Below, piece by piece: positions 47,021-57,390 of a stretch of DNA of 64,000 bases. The notes under the pieces were generated by a model. The model searched no databases. It was not told the origin of the DNA and saw nothing but the letters and a program-made list of their open reading frames with translations. The translations under genes were made by a program, and so were the position numbers. Position 1 is the stretch's first letter. Each line of letters begins with the position of its first letter. The DNA comes from Lithodes maja (lineage: Eukaryota > Arthropoda > Malacostraca > Decapoda > Lithodidae): assembly GCA_037953745.1 (NCBI GenBank), contig JBAKBP010000186.1, positions 124,001 through 188,000 of the forward strand, read 5' to 3'.

Positions 47021-47101
<81 letters not shown>

Positions 47102-47537
47102 AGTACCGGGTATGTATTAGTTAAACAGCAGATCTTTAAATTTTTATTTTAATTGTATACACTGTTATGTTCTTATGTAAAAATATATTACTGTATTAAA
47201 GAGAACGTTACTGTATTTAGATAGGTTATATGAAGGTGTCCTACCCTGATCCAGGTGCAAGGGCTAACCTATTAACCACAGGCTTATCTGCCCTCTTAAT
47301 CTACATAGATCTGAGCTGACCTACTTGGTGTATTTGTAATTACAGCTTAGGAATTGTGGTCCGTCACACCTGGTCTGAATACACAACTAACAACTGTATG
47401 TCTACTGTATGTAACACTAAATTATGTATTATGTATTAGTATTGTAACTACTTTGAAAACACTAAACCCCCAACTGTATATAATTATATTTGTAAATACT
47501 ATGTAAGAAGAATAACCACTAGTCGGTGGAAATAAAC

Positions 47538-47574
<37 letters not shown>

Positions 47575-47585
47575 ATTATTATAAG
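46560..47585 (+). pseudogene. LINE C-terminal remnant with (ATT)n tail
   Basis: The frame 46621-46833 includes NLTVRGPVLWNKLPVNVHTS, a sequence style typical of LINE ORF2 C-termini. Microsatellites (GT, CT at 47025-47099) lie in the following 3' part, which ends GGAAATAAACTTTATTATT and an ATT run to 47585, as a LINE polyadenylation signal and tail would. The clade is not clear. Confidence 0.55.
47025..47099. repeat. (CT)n microsatellite
   Basis: A pure CT run of about 75 bp. Confidence 0.95.
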
Positions 47586-47702
47586 TTTGCAAGATACATG
47601 ATTCAACCCTTTGAAGATTTTGACGCATTTTAACAGTTTATGTTGACAATCATGAGACGATTGTAGGAAATATCTGTAGGATATATGTATCTATAAATAT
47701 AT

Positions 47703-47706
47703 GTAG
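47703..47706 (+). other. 4-bp target duplication GTAG, left
   Basis: The partner is 57289-57292, directly outside the right LTR. Confidence 0.7.
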
Positions 47707-49562
47707 TGTGACGCATGTCGAGTATGAGCATGCTGTACAGAACGCCCAGTCAGGCCCCACTCTCGCTAGGATCGTCAGGGCAGGAACTTTGGCTGTAGTC
47801 TGTGTAGAGTTTCCTAACTTAGTTTATGTGAGCCGTTGTACTATAAGTATTATAAATATGTATTTTGTTTTCATCTGAGTCAACGAGTTCTATTTTATAT
47901 CATTAGTTATAAGTATTGTGTGTGGGACTTATATGTAATGATGAGAGGAGAGAGAGAGAGATATTACGTAACGGGGACCAGTGAGTGCGCCACGCGGGCA
48001 GATAGGCCTAATTCCCTCCTCCCTCCTCCCTTCCTCCCTTTCAGCGCGTGGGAAGTTCTTTGTCGATCCCAGATTGAGAGAGAATATGACGTCATGATTG
48101 CCAGTGGGCGGTCCTTAAGTAGTTTGAGATATGCCGCTAGAGGGCCGAGTATAAAAAGAGAGGTTCTTGCCACCATTCTTCAGAACTCATCAGGCAAAGC
48201 GACTTCTCATATCCCTTGCAACTATCCATATTCTTCCGACTGATGTGAACTTTCTCTACTCTCTGAACAGCCTATCTTCTTCTCTTCTCGTCCCTGTTTA
48301 ACCTCCATGACCCCTTTGGTGCAGATTTAGTCAGCCAAAGTATTATCGCTTGAGTTCTCACGAGATAAGTGCCTGTTAGATAGCCTATTTTTGGAAGGGT
48401 TAACTAGAATAGGATTGATTGATGTTTGTTGCACTCGTATATGCATTTCCCTGTGTGCGATTATTCATGTTCCTGTTTTCTGCTGGTTTAGGCAATGCTA
48501 GACTGGGATAGGGTTTCTGAGTTGTGATTTCCTATGAGTACTAGGTTGCGGTTGAACCAGTACAATTGCAACGGAGACGTGGAACGCCTAGGTGGTCTTT
48601 CTGACTGTGTACCGTGGGAGTTTAGCACTGTGTTGCGAGTGAGGGCTTTTGCCTATGCCACCCAACACTGTGTTATCTCATTTGCTTGACTTTGAGAGGA
48701 TCGCCAGGAGAGAACCAGATACTAGTGATCTGGATCTCTCAAGAGAGCATCCCGTCAATTACCGTAATTTGGCCGCACAGTCTTAAGGACCTCGCTAGGC
48801 TACGAGCCGCTTGCTCAGCCATTGTCTCTTAACCTTAGATATCCCAGCTAGACTTTGCTCGACCAGCAGATACAGTATAGTATTGAAGCTTCTCCTTATG
48901 TATATTATTGTTTCTGCACTATTGATTTCATGTGTGGCACGCTTAGCTACTTCAGAGATTAGTGGCCCACGAGCACAATCTTAGTAGGCTATTGCCAGTG
49001 CATTGTCGGAGTACTTCTTCTTAATGTTTGCCATATCCTATTGCTTATTCTTATAATTCTTCTTATGTCAATTTAAAGCCTTTAATTACCAGTGAGTTAT
49101 TCATTAAATTGCTGTTCAAAATCCGATACTTACTTCTTATGAGTATTCGAGAAGCATCTAACTTATCAGAAGATTCCTTGCTTGATGCTCGAGGACTATT
49201 GTTTAACGTAACGTAATAGTGCCGATCCGAAGTAGAGGGTGGAGGACTTCTTAAGTTCTTAGTTCAAGGGTGGATTACTTCGGCTTCGGCCAACACTATT
49301 CTTTAGTGTTGTAGTACTTTCTTCTTTGTTTGATTGTTGACCAGACTAGATAACTCCCGTCTTGTTATTAGTCTGTTGTGTGAAACGCTAGTACCAAGTT
49401 CTTGTATACCCCGTTATAGCAGATAGAACTCTGGAGGGTAGTGGCGTTTTTTGTTCGGCTGGCAGTACTCTGGGGTTGGGATCGTGTGTTTCCGTTGTGG
49501 CAGCGAGCCATACTCGAGTCCTGTGTAAGAGCCCTAGTGTACCCGAGTGCCCGGTCGTAACA
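47707..49562 (+). repeat. 5' LTR
   Basis: It is essentially identical to 55459-57288 apart from a 26-bp segment (about 47831-47856) present only here. TATAAAA at 48150-48156 is the likely promoter. The long length comes from ~1.4 kb downstream of the TATA box. Confidence 0.95.
48150..48156 (+). promoter_or_regulatory. TATA box of 5' LTR
   Basis: TATAAAA in the context CCGAGTATAAAAAGAGAGG; the same motif is at 55876-55882 in the 3' LTR. A TGACGTCA octamer lies upstream at 48086-48093. Confidence 0.65.
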
Positions 49563-49564
49563 AA

Positions 49565-49572
49565 TGGCGACC
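49565..49572 (+). other. Candidate primer-binding site
   Basis: TGGCGACC lies 3 bp inside the left LTR, the position where a tRNA 3' end pairs to prime minus-strand synthesis. I do not assign the tRNA. Confidence 0.55.
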
Positions 49573-49778
49573 TTGCTTAGGATTTTGTGAACAGTATAAT
49601 TTTTTTTGCAGAGTTGTACAACATTTGTTTGTTGGTACTTTAGCGTACATATTGAAGAATATTTTTTTTTGTAAGGCAATTAGGAGAGCATTTAAGAGAC
49701 TCCAGTTAATTTAGTAATTAGTGCTTGCATAAGGGAGTTTAACACTTTTGTCTCGAGAATTTTTTGGTGAACTTCAGT

Positions 49779-52700
49779 ATGTCGGGCCCTAGTACTGACG
49801 AGGAGCGAGAGATGCTAAGTGAGGAGGTGCCGTTAGTAACTAGTGAGGAGGATGCTAGACTTTTTGTGAGTAAGCAGTACCATGTGACGGAGGAGAGGCT
49901 GACTGGGGTGAATGTTTATGGCTTGCACCTGATAGCCAAGGTTTTGGGTCTATCCAATGTAGGAGGGATGTCCAAGGGGGAGCTGATTTCCTGGGTGTTG
50001 CGTGGGCGACATGGGGTTTCGGGGGAGAGGGCGTTTGGGGGGGTTCCTCCCCAGATCCCCTCTCACTCGACTCCCACAGTGCCGTCCACTCAGTTGCCGG
50101 AGGTTAGCACTCTCCCACAGAGGGATGAGAATTGGAAGATTGGAGTGCCCTCGGGCGGTGCGTATGGTGGTTCCCCAGTTCTTGCCCCCCCTCCTTCAGT
50201 AGTGGCAGCTCCCTCTTCCGGCCTGTCTCCTGAGATGATATTTAAACTCGAGCTTGCTAAAATGGAGAATGAGGCTAGGAAGCAGGAGATGGAGAATGAG
50301 GCTAGGAAGCAGGAGATGGAGAATGAGTATAGGAGGCATGAGAAGGAGATGGAGGCTGAGTCTAGGAGGTATGCAATTGAGGCTGAGTCTAGGAAGCAGG
50401 AGAATGAGACTAGGAGGCACGAGGCTGAGCTTAGATACGACTCCGAGAAATATTGTGCTCAGATAGACTTAGATAAGACTCGTGCAGAGTCGACAGGGAT
50501 TCGGATGGGCCGGGAGGGCCAAGTAAGAGAACAGTCCTTGTCTCACTTAGTCAAATTGGTGCCGGCATTTAGTGAAACTGAAGTCACAGAATTTTTTAAT
50601 CGTTTTGAGAAGAAGTGTAGGGAGCATAATTGGCCTGAAGAGAAGTGGGCAGCTCTGGTCTCCTCAAGACTTACGGGTAAGGGTCTGAAGGCTTATGATG
50701 CACTGCCTTTAGAGTCTTGCATTGACTACCCAGAATTGAAGAGAGCTGTCCTACGGGCATACGAGTTGCAACCAGAAACCTATCGATTGAAGTTTCGGGG
50801 TGTTACAAAGACTAGGGAGGCGACCTTTCTTGAACATGCCCGGGACTTAAAAGATGCACTTACAAACTGGACACGTTCTGAGAAAGCTGAGACGGCCGAA
50901 CAGTTGACTGAGCTGTTTCTGCTCGAGCAGTTTTATAAGTGTACAGGTGCAGAAATGACTTTAACTATTAAAGAAAAGAATCCAAAAACTCTACAGGAGG
51001 CAGCTGAGATGGCTGACCTCCGGCTATCATTAATTCGTGGGTGCGGGTCTGCCCAGCGTAGTGAGGCAGGTAACAAGGGGCGTGACGCCCCACCCCCCCG
51101 AGTTAGTAATATACATTATGCAAACAAGTACAAGAGCTATGATACCAAGACTGACCACAAGACTAGGACCGTCCCATTTAAGAAGGGGCCGGGCCCTTCC
51201 CAGTACCAAGGGAAGCCCAAAGGGGAGTTAGAGTGTTATCAATGTCATAAAAAGGGGCACTTTGCAAGAGTCTGTCCTAGCAAACCACCTACAGCAGCTG
51301 TGTCTTTGGCCTGCAACATTGGTGTGTCTCTGAAGCCTTCTGAGTTTGCCCGGGGCAGTTCGTCAGAGGCTGAGGCACAGCCAATGCAGAAGCACCTGGG
51401 AGGCTCGAACCCTGCTCAGGATGTTTTTTGCGACCATAGAGGACGGGGTTGCGTGATGTGGGCGGGGCGCAAGCATGGAGTAGAGGTCTTGCGTGATACA
51501 GGTGCTTCCCAGACTTTGATGAAAAACTTGACTGGCTACCCTATAAATGCGGCTCGGGTGGTGGTGGTGCAGGGTATTAATGCAACTCGGTCATACCCGC
51601 TGGTGCGGTTGGAGTTGGAGGTGGATGGTGTGGCACGTGAATTGGATGTTGGGATTGTGGAGAAACTGCCAGTGGAGGGCGTCGACCTTCTTCTCGGCAA
51701 CGACTTTGCAATGCCCGCTTCTGAGGTTCTACCCTTAGTCGTTGCCGAGAGGCCGGCCGACGTGAGTAGGGAAGAGCGAGAGTGGGTCGAGCGGTGCCAG
51801 GCACAACCCATGGCGTGTGCTGTCACCCGAGCTCGGGCAGCTAAAGTGTCACAGCCTAGTCCTCCGTCTTCAGACCAGCAGAGGAACGATCAACAGGAGG
51901 AGGCTAAAGCTGGAGTTGGTTTTAAGAGTTTTGACTCGGCGGCTCTCCTGGGTGATTCAGTATTAGCACCATTACTTAGTTCTGGAGTAGCCCCTGGGCC
52001 TGTCATCGAGAGTGACGAGGCTGGGCATGACGAGTCTCCACGACAGCAACGTTATGAACATCGAGAGAGACAGAGGGAGCAGCTCAGTATCGGGGAGGGT
52101 CATGCATTGCTCCGGGAGCAGTTAGATCGCTTGGCACCCTCAGATATACGTCGGTTGCAGCTGGAGGACCCTGAGCTCCAAACGTGTGCTAATGGAGCTG
52201 TGGAGCTCGACGAGGACGGTGATGCACAGCCGGGAGATTTTTTTTATTTAGATGGCATCCTGTATCGGCGTTTTCAAGACCCTAACCGTAGCTGGAAGAT
52301 GGGGTCCGGGGTAGTGGACCAGTTGATGGTGCCGCGGGAGTGCAGGGATAGCCTACTGAGTTTGGCGCATGACACACCGCTGGCAGGACATTTGGGGGTA
52401 AGAAAAACGGTGGCGGCTTTGGGGAAGTTGTTTTGGTGGCCGGGGATGAAGTCTCATGTGCAGTCCTGGATAAACTCATGTGATATTTGTCAACGGGTCG
52501 GGAAACCAAACCAAGTTATTCCTAAAGCTCCGTTGCACCCTATTCCTGTAATTGGGCCACCTTTTAGTAAGATTGTTGTTGACATGGTTGGTCCCCTCCC
52601 TCCCACAAAGGCTGGTAATAAATTTTTGTTAACCATCATGGATGTTGCCACTAGATACCCCGATGCATACCCCATGAAAAACGGCATGGCTAAGACGGTA

Positions 52701-54482
52701 GTCAGTAACTTGTTGTGGTACTTTTCAAGGTACGGGTACCCGGAGGAGATTCAGTCTGATCAGGGGTCCAATTTCACCTCCAATCTCTTTAAGCAAACAA
52801 TGCAACAGCATGGAATACGGGCGGTGGTATCGTCAGCGTATCACCCTGAGAGCCAAGGGGTGCTTGAGCGGTGGCATGCCACCCTTAAAAGCATGCTCAG
52901 GTGTTATTGTGCTGATAACGGAAGAGATTGGGATCTTGGATTGCCGTATGTACTGTTTGCTGCTCGGGAAGTGCCTGGTGAGAGCCTGGGATTTAGTCCA
53001 AACGAGCTGATTTTTGGACACCGAGTCAGGGGCCCCCTTAATATGCTGCGGGAAATTTGGGAAGGAACTGTGCCGCCTTGTTCCTTGTTGAAGTATGTGT
53101 TTGAAAGCCGTGAGCGCATGCTTAAGAGTCTGGAGATGGCAGGTCGGAATTTAACAGGGTCACAAGCTTTAATGAAGGACAGGTATGATCGCAAAGTGAA
53201 GCTCCGGGAGTTCATTGTGGGACAGGAGGTGTTGATTTTGTTGCCTTTGGTGGGTAACCCCTTGTCGGCGAAGTATACTGGACCCTATAAAATTGTGGAG
53301 AAAATTTCGGACCTAGATTACCTTGTTGCCACTCCAGACAGGAGGAAGAAGAATCAGTTATGTCACGTGAACCTGATAAAAGAGTATGTGAGGCGCCCCT
53401 CTGAGCCTCTCACTGTCCCTGTGTTGGCTTGTTGCGGCCGTGGTGGAGAAGGAGAGGGGGACAGTCAAGCTTCAGAGGAGGATAGCTGGGATCACCATGT
53501 TTCAGCGGATCAGTGGGCGGGGAACTCGAGCCTAAGGGCTGACGAGGCTATAGCCCATTTGCCTGAGCCGCAATTTGAAGCTATCCGTCAGTTGCTCGGT
53601 TTATACCCCACTGTATTCGCTGAACATCCAGGCCTCACTACTCAGGCTATGCATGATGTTGACGTGGGGCACCATCTACCCTTTAAGTCAATCCCATACC
53701 GTGTGCCCCCCATAAAACTACCCGCTCTGAGGGATGAGTTGGAGTATATGCTCGGTAGAGGGTTGATAGAGAAAGGTACCGTTAAATGGACTTCCCCCGT
53801 AACACTGCAGCCTAAACCAGATGGCAAGGTACGCTTCTGTATTGATTTCCGTAGGCTAAACGGTTTGACTCCAACTAACCCATATCCTCTTCCTCGGGTT
53901 GATGATAGTGTTGATAAAATTGGTAATGCTCGGTTTTTGTCTAAAGTTGATTTAGTAAAAGGTTACTGGCAAGTACCTTTGTCCGAGCGCGCTAAAGAGG
54001 TATGTGGTTTTGTGGTGGACGGGAGTACTTACCGGTGTAATGTTATGCCCTACGGACTTAAGAATGCACCAGCAACGTTTCAGAACCTGATGAATGAAAT
54101 TGTCAAGGACATTCCAAATTGCACCGTATACTTGGACGATGTAATCATTTATGATGACGACTTTGAGAGCCATTGTGAGCACCTGGAGACCTTGTTCCGG
54201 AAACTTAGTGAAGCAAGTCTGGTAGTAAATTTGGCAAAGTGTGACTTCGTAAAAGCCACTGTGCAGTACCTTGGGTTTGTAGTGGGAAGGGGACAGGTGT
54301 GCCCTCCTCAGAACAAGGTACAGGCTATCAATAAATTTCCGCACCCAACCACCAAGAAGCAGATCATGAGATTCTTGGGTATGATAGGCTACTACAGACG
54401 CTTTATAAAAGGTTACTCTACGGTGTTGGCACCTCTCACAGATTTGTTATCTAAAGACAAAAAGTTTTTGTGGGCGGCCTGA
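49779..54482 (+). CDS. Gmr1-like gag-pol: capsid, protease, integrase, RT
   Basis: ATG 49779 (MSGPSTDEERE) begins the open frame; no ATG precedes it in frame. In order: a charged heptad-rich stretch (residues ~160-240, repeats of EARKQEMEN), a SCAN-like capsid region (~255-420), a zinc knuckle C-X2-C-X4-H-X4-C from 486, protease DTGAS at 573-577, an integrase zinc-binding HHCC region (~865-910), and an integrase core with D935, D994 and E1030 (D-35-E). The reverse transcriptase comes last (~1300-1560) with YLDD at 1451-1454. The frame ends at TGA 54480-54482, just as the RNase H should begin. It would make particles, copy the RNA and integrate it. SCAN domains are thought to derive from Gmr1-like capsids, which agrees with the order. 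Confidence 0.9.
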   Translation: MSGPSTDEEREMLSEEVPLVTSEEDARLFVSKQYHVTEERLTGVNVYGLHLIAKVLGLSNVGGMSKGELISWVLRGRHGVSGERAFGGVPPQIPSHSTPTVPSTQLPEVSTLPQRDENWKIGVPSGGAYGGSPVLAPPPSVVAAPSSGLSPEMIFKLELAKMENEARKQEMENEARKQEMENEYRRHEKEMEAESRRYAIEAESRKQENETRRHEAELRYDSEKYCAQIDLDKTRAESTGIRMGREGQVREQSLSHLVKLVPAFSETEVTEFFNRFEKKCREHNWPEEKWAALVSSRLTGKGLKAYDALPLESCIDYPELKRAVLRAYELQPETYRLKFRGVTKTREATFLEHARDLKDALTNWTRSEKAETAEQLTELFLLEQFYKCTGAEMTLTIKEKNPKTLQEAAEMADLRLSLIRGCGSAQRSEAGNKGRDAPPPRVSNIHYANKYKSYDTKTDHKTRTVPFKKGPGPSQYQGKPKGELECYQCHKKGHFARVCPSKPPTAAVSLACNIGVSLKPSEFARGSSSEAEAQPMQKHLGGSNPAQDVFCDHRGRGCVMWAGRKHGVEVLRDTGASQTLMKNLTGYPINAARVVVVQGINATRSYPLVRLELEVDGVARELDVGIVEKLPVEGVDLLLGNDFAMPASEVLPLVVAERPADVSREEREWVERCQAQPMACAVTRARAAKVSQPSPPSSDQQRNDQQEEAKAGVGFKSFDSAALLGDSVLAPLLSSGVAPGPVIESDEAGHDESPRQQRYEHRERQREQLSIGEGHALLREQLDRLAPSDIRRLQLEDPELQTCANGAVELDEDGDAQPGDFFYLDGILYRRFQDPNRSWKMGSGVVDQLMVPRECRDSLLSLAHDTPLAGHLGVRKTVAALGKLFWWPGMKSHVQSWINSCDICQRVGKPNQVIPKAPLHPIPVIGPPFSKIVVDMVGPLPPTKAGNKFLLTIMDVATRYPDAYPMKNGMAKTVVSNLLWYFSRYGYPEEIQSDQGSNFTSNLFKQTMQQHGIRAVVSSAYHPESQGVLERWHATLKSMLRCYCADNGRDWDLGLPYVLFAAREVPGESLGFSPNELIFGHRVRGPLNMLREIWEGTVPPCSLLKYVFESRERMLKSLEMAGRNLTGSQALMKDRYDRKVKLREFIVGQEVLILLPLVGNPLSAKYTGPYKIVEKISDLDYLVATPDRRKKNQLCHVNLIKEYVRRPSEPLTVPVLACCGRGGEGEGDSQASEEDSWDHHVSADQWAGNSSLRADEAIAHLPEPQFEAIRQLLGLYPTVFAEHPGLTTQAMHDVDVGHHLPFKSIPYRVPPIKLPALRDELEYMLGRGLIEKGTVKWTSPVTLQPKPDGKVRFCIDFRRLNGLTPTNPYPLPRVDDSVDKIGNARFLSKVDLVKGYWQVPLSERAKEVCGFVVDGSTYRCNVMPYGLKNAPATFQNLMNEIVKDIPNCTVYLDDVIIYDDDFESHCEHLETLFRKLSEASLVVNLAKCDFVKATVQYLGFVVGRGQVCPPQNKVQAINKFPHPTTKKQIMRFLGMIGYYRRFIKGYSTVLAPLTDLLSKDKKFLWAA

Positions 54483-54945
54483 GTGTGAAAAGGCTTTTAA
54501 TTTAGTGAAGCATTTGCTGTGTACTCACCCGATACTCAGGGCCCCAGACTTTAACAGGCCTTTTCAGCTGGCAACAGATGCTAGTGGTGTAGGGGCTGGT
54601 GCCGTCTTGCTACAGACAGACAATGAAGGTGTGGAACACCCAGTAAGTTTCTTTTCTAAGAAGTTCAATGCTGCACAAAAGAACTATTCTACAATAGAAA
54701 AGGAATTACTGGCGATTGTGCTGTCACTCAGGCACTTCGAGGTGTATGTTCCAGCCTATGGCCCAGTCGTGGTTATCTACACTGATCATCACCCTTTGAG
54801 ATTCCTAAATCAATTTCACAATCGCAATATGAGACTGACCCGGTGGTCATTGATGTTGCAGGAGTATAACCTGGACATCCGGCATATTGCGGGATGTGAC
54901 AATGTGATTGCGGATTGTTTATCGAGGGTAGATGATCAGTCGTAG
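54478..54945 (+). pseudogene. RNase H part of pol, shifted by one frame
   Basis: RNase H continues from the RT in another frame: ATDASGVGAG with its aspartate at 54577-54579, EKELLAIV, YTDHHPLRFL and a terminal DCLSRV, to the stop at 54943-54945. A single-base change in the G-rich stretch around 54470-54480 explains the break. It could be a mutation, a sequencing error or, less likely, a programmed shift. RNase H removes the RNA strand during reverse transcription. Confidence 0.85.
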
Positions 54946-55450
54946 GCTATCACAGGTGTATGATCCCGAAGAGATTGACACACGGGTAGCCTCCTGCTTT
55001 GGTTTGAGTAGTATTTTGCGCTTGGTGCTTGTTGGCTCGCGGTTGTAGCCCAGCGTATTGGGTCGTAAAGCAGGATTGTTGAGCGTTTGGTATAGAAGAA
55101 AATAGGCTGCCCTTATAGTGCAGCCGGAAAAAAACATATTAAAATATAAAAATCATATAAAAACTCTTTCTTTTTTTATATAGATAATTGTATAAGTTTG
55201 TCATAGCCTATAGTGTTTGAGTAGTCCACGAACTATCAAACGGCTGAGCTGCTGTAAGCTCGCTCTGGGAGCATGATATTATGTCTTTTACTATTGTTGG
55301 GAGGAGTTATGAAATGTGAATTTTTTTTTATAAGATGTGTTTTAGTGATAAACTCAGCGTTGTTTTAGTGCCATGCGGTCGCTGGGTGTGAGGGGTTTGA
55401 TGGGGTTCTGTATATCAGATTTTAGCTCAGGGTTGAGCAAGTAAAATCTT
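54946..55450 (+). other. 3' untranslated part of the LTR element
   Basis: No envelope or accessory ORF can be supported here. Confidence 0.6.
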
Positions 55451-55458
55451 GGGGGAGG
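55451..55458 (+). other. Polypurine tract
   Basis: GGGGGAGG directly before the 3' LTR start TGTGACGC, as needed to prime plus-strand DNA. Confidence 0.75.
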
Positions 55459-57288
55459 TGTGACGCATGTCGAGTATGAGCATGCTGTACAGAACGCCCA
55501 GTCAGGCCCCACTCTCGCTAGGATCGTCAGGGCAGGAACTTTGGCTGTAGTCTGTGTAGAGTTTCCTAACTTAGTTTATGTGAGTGTATTTTGTTTTCAT
55601 CTGAGTCAACGAGTTCTATTTTATATCATTAGTTATAAGTATTGTGTGTGGGACTTATATGTAATGATGAGAGGAGAGAGAGAGAGATATTACGTAACGG
55701 GGACCAGTGAGTGCGCCACGCGGGCAGATAGGCCTAATTCCCTCCTCCCTCCTCCCTTCCTCCCTTTCAGCGCGTGGGAAGTTCTTTGTCGATCCCAGAT
55801 TGAGAGAGAATATGACGTCATGATTGCCAGTGGGCGGTCCTTAAGTAGTTTGAGATATGCCGCTAGAGGGCCGAGTATAAAAAGAGAGGTTCTTGCCACC
55901 ATTCTTCAGAACTCATCAGGCAAAGCGACTTCTCATATCCCTTGCAACTATCCATATTCTTCCGACTGATGTGAACTTTCTCTACTCTCTGAACAGCCTA
56001 TCTTCTTCTCTTCTCGTCCCTGTTTAACCTCCATGACCCCTTTGGTGCAGATTTAGTCAGCCAAAGTATTATCGCTTGAGTTCTCACGAGATAAGTGCCT
56101 GTTAGATAGCCTATTTTTGGAAGGGTTAACTAGAATAGGATTGATTGATGTTTGTTGCACTCGTATATGCATTTCCCTGTGTGCGATTATTCATGTTCCT
56201 GTTTTCTGCTGGTTTAGGCAATGCTAGACTGGGATAGGGTTTCTGAGTTGTGATTTCCTATGAGTACTAGGTTGCGGTTGAACCAGTACAATTGCAACGG
56301 AGACGTGGAACGCCTAGGTGGTCTTTCTGACTGTGTACCGTGGGAGTTTAGCACTGTGTTGCGAGTGAGGGCTTTTGCCTATGCCACCCAACACTGTGTT
56401 ATCTCATTTGCTTGACTTTGAGAGGATCGCCAGGAGAGAACCAGATACTAGTGATCTGGATCTCTCAAGAGAGCATCCCGTCAATTACCGTAATTTGGCC
56501 GCACAGTCTTAAGGACCTCGCTAGGCTACGAGCCGCTTGCTCAGCCATTGTCTCTTAACCTTAGATATCCCAGCTAGACTTTGCTCGACCAGCAGATACA
56601 GTATAGTATTGAAGCTTCTCCTTATGTATATTATTGTTTCTGCACTATTGATTTCATGTGTGGCACGCTTAGCTACTTCAGAGATTAGTGGCCCACGAGC
56701 ACAATCTTAGTAGGCTATTGCCAGTGCATTGTCGGAGTACTTCTTCTTAATGTTTGCCATATCCTATTGCTTATTCTTATAATTCTTCTTATGTCAATTT
56801 AAAGCCTTTAATTACCAGTGAGTTATTCATTAAATTGCTGTTCAAAATCCGATACTTACTTCTTATGAGTATTCGAGAAGCATCTAACTTATCAGAAGAT
56901 TCCTTGCTTGATGCTCGAGGACTATTGTTTAACGTAACGTAATAGTGCCGATCCGAAGTAGAGGGTGGAGGACTTCTTAAGTTCTTAGTTCAAGGGTGGA
57001 TTACTTCGGCTTCGGCCAACACTATTCTTTAGTGTTGTAGTACTTTCTTCTTTGTTTGATTGTTGACCAGACTAGATAACTCCCGTCTTGTTATTAGTCT
57101 GTTGTGTGAAACGCTAGTACCAAGTTCTTGTATACCCCGTTATAGCAGATAGAACTCTGGAGGGTAGTGGCGTTTTTTGTTCGGCTGGCAGTACTCTGGG
57201 GTTGGGATCGTGTGTTTCCGTTGTGGCAGCGAGCCATACTCGAGTCCTGTGTAAGAGCCCTAGTGTACCCGAGTGCCCGGTCGTAACA
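55459..57288 (+). repeat. 3' LTR
   Basis: Copy of 47707-49562 lacking a 26-bp segment. The right edge GTCGTAACA is followed by GTAG. Confidence 0.95.
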
Positions 57289-57390
57289 GTAGGATAAGGG
57301 TAAAAACTAGCATTAACCCTATGAATTCCATGTACCCTTCCTAATCAGAATAAAATCCTTTAATAATTGCCAAAACACATAAACATACCC

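Larger units (their letters stand above)
47707..57288 (+). mobile_element. Gmr1-like LTR retrotransposon, 9.6 kb, nearly intact
   Basis: It has 1,856 and 1,830 bp LTRs that begin TGTGACGC and end GTCGTAACA. A candidate primer-binding site TGGCGACC starts 3 bp after the left LTR (49565-49572). A polypurine tract GGGGGAGG (55451-55458) abuts the right LTR. The flanking 4-bp GTAG duplicates confirm insertion. The coding order is gag, protease, integrase, reverse transcriptase, RNase H, which is the Gmr1 arrangement within the Gypsy/Ty3 group; other Gypsy elements have integrase last. There is no envelope-like ORF. Confidence 0.9.

Noticed and set aside
49779..54482. Integrase-before-RT order as an assembly chimera
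   Set aside because: One continuous frame, matching LTRs, a primer site, a polypurine tract and a GTAG duplication all agree with one real element.
55460..55969. 169-codon ORF at the start of the 3' LTR, partly shared with 47836-48243
   Set aside because: Lies in the LTR upstream of and across the TATA box; shared only because the LTRs are identical.
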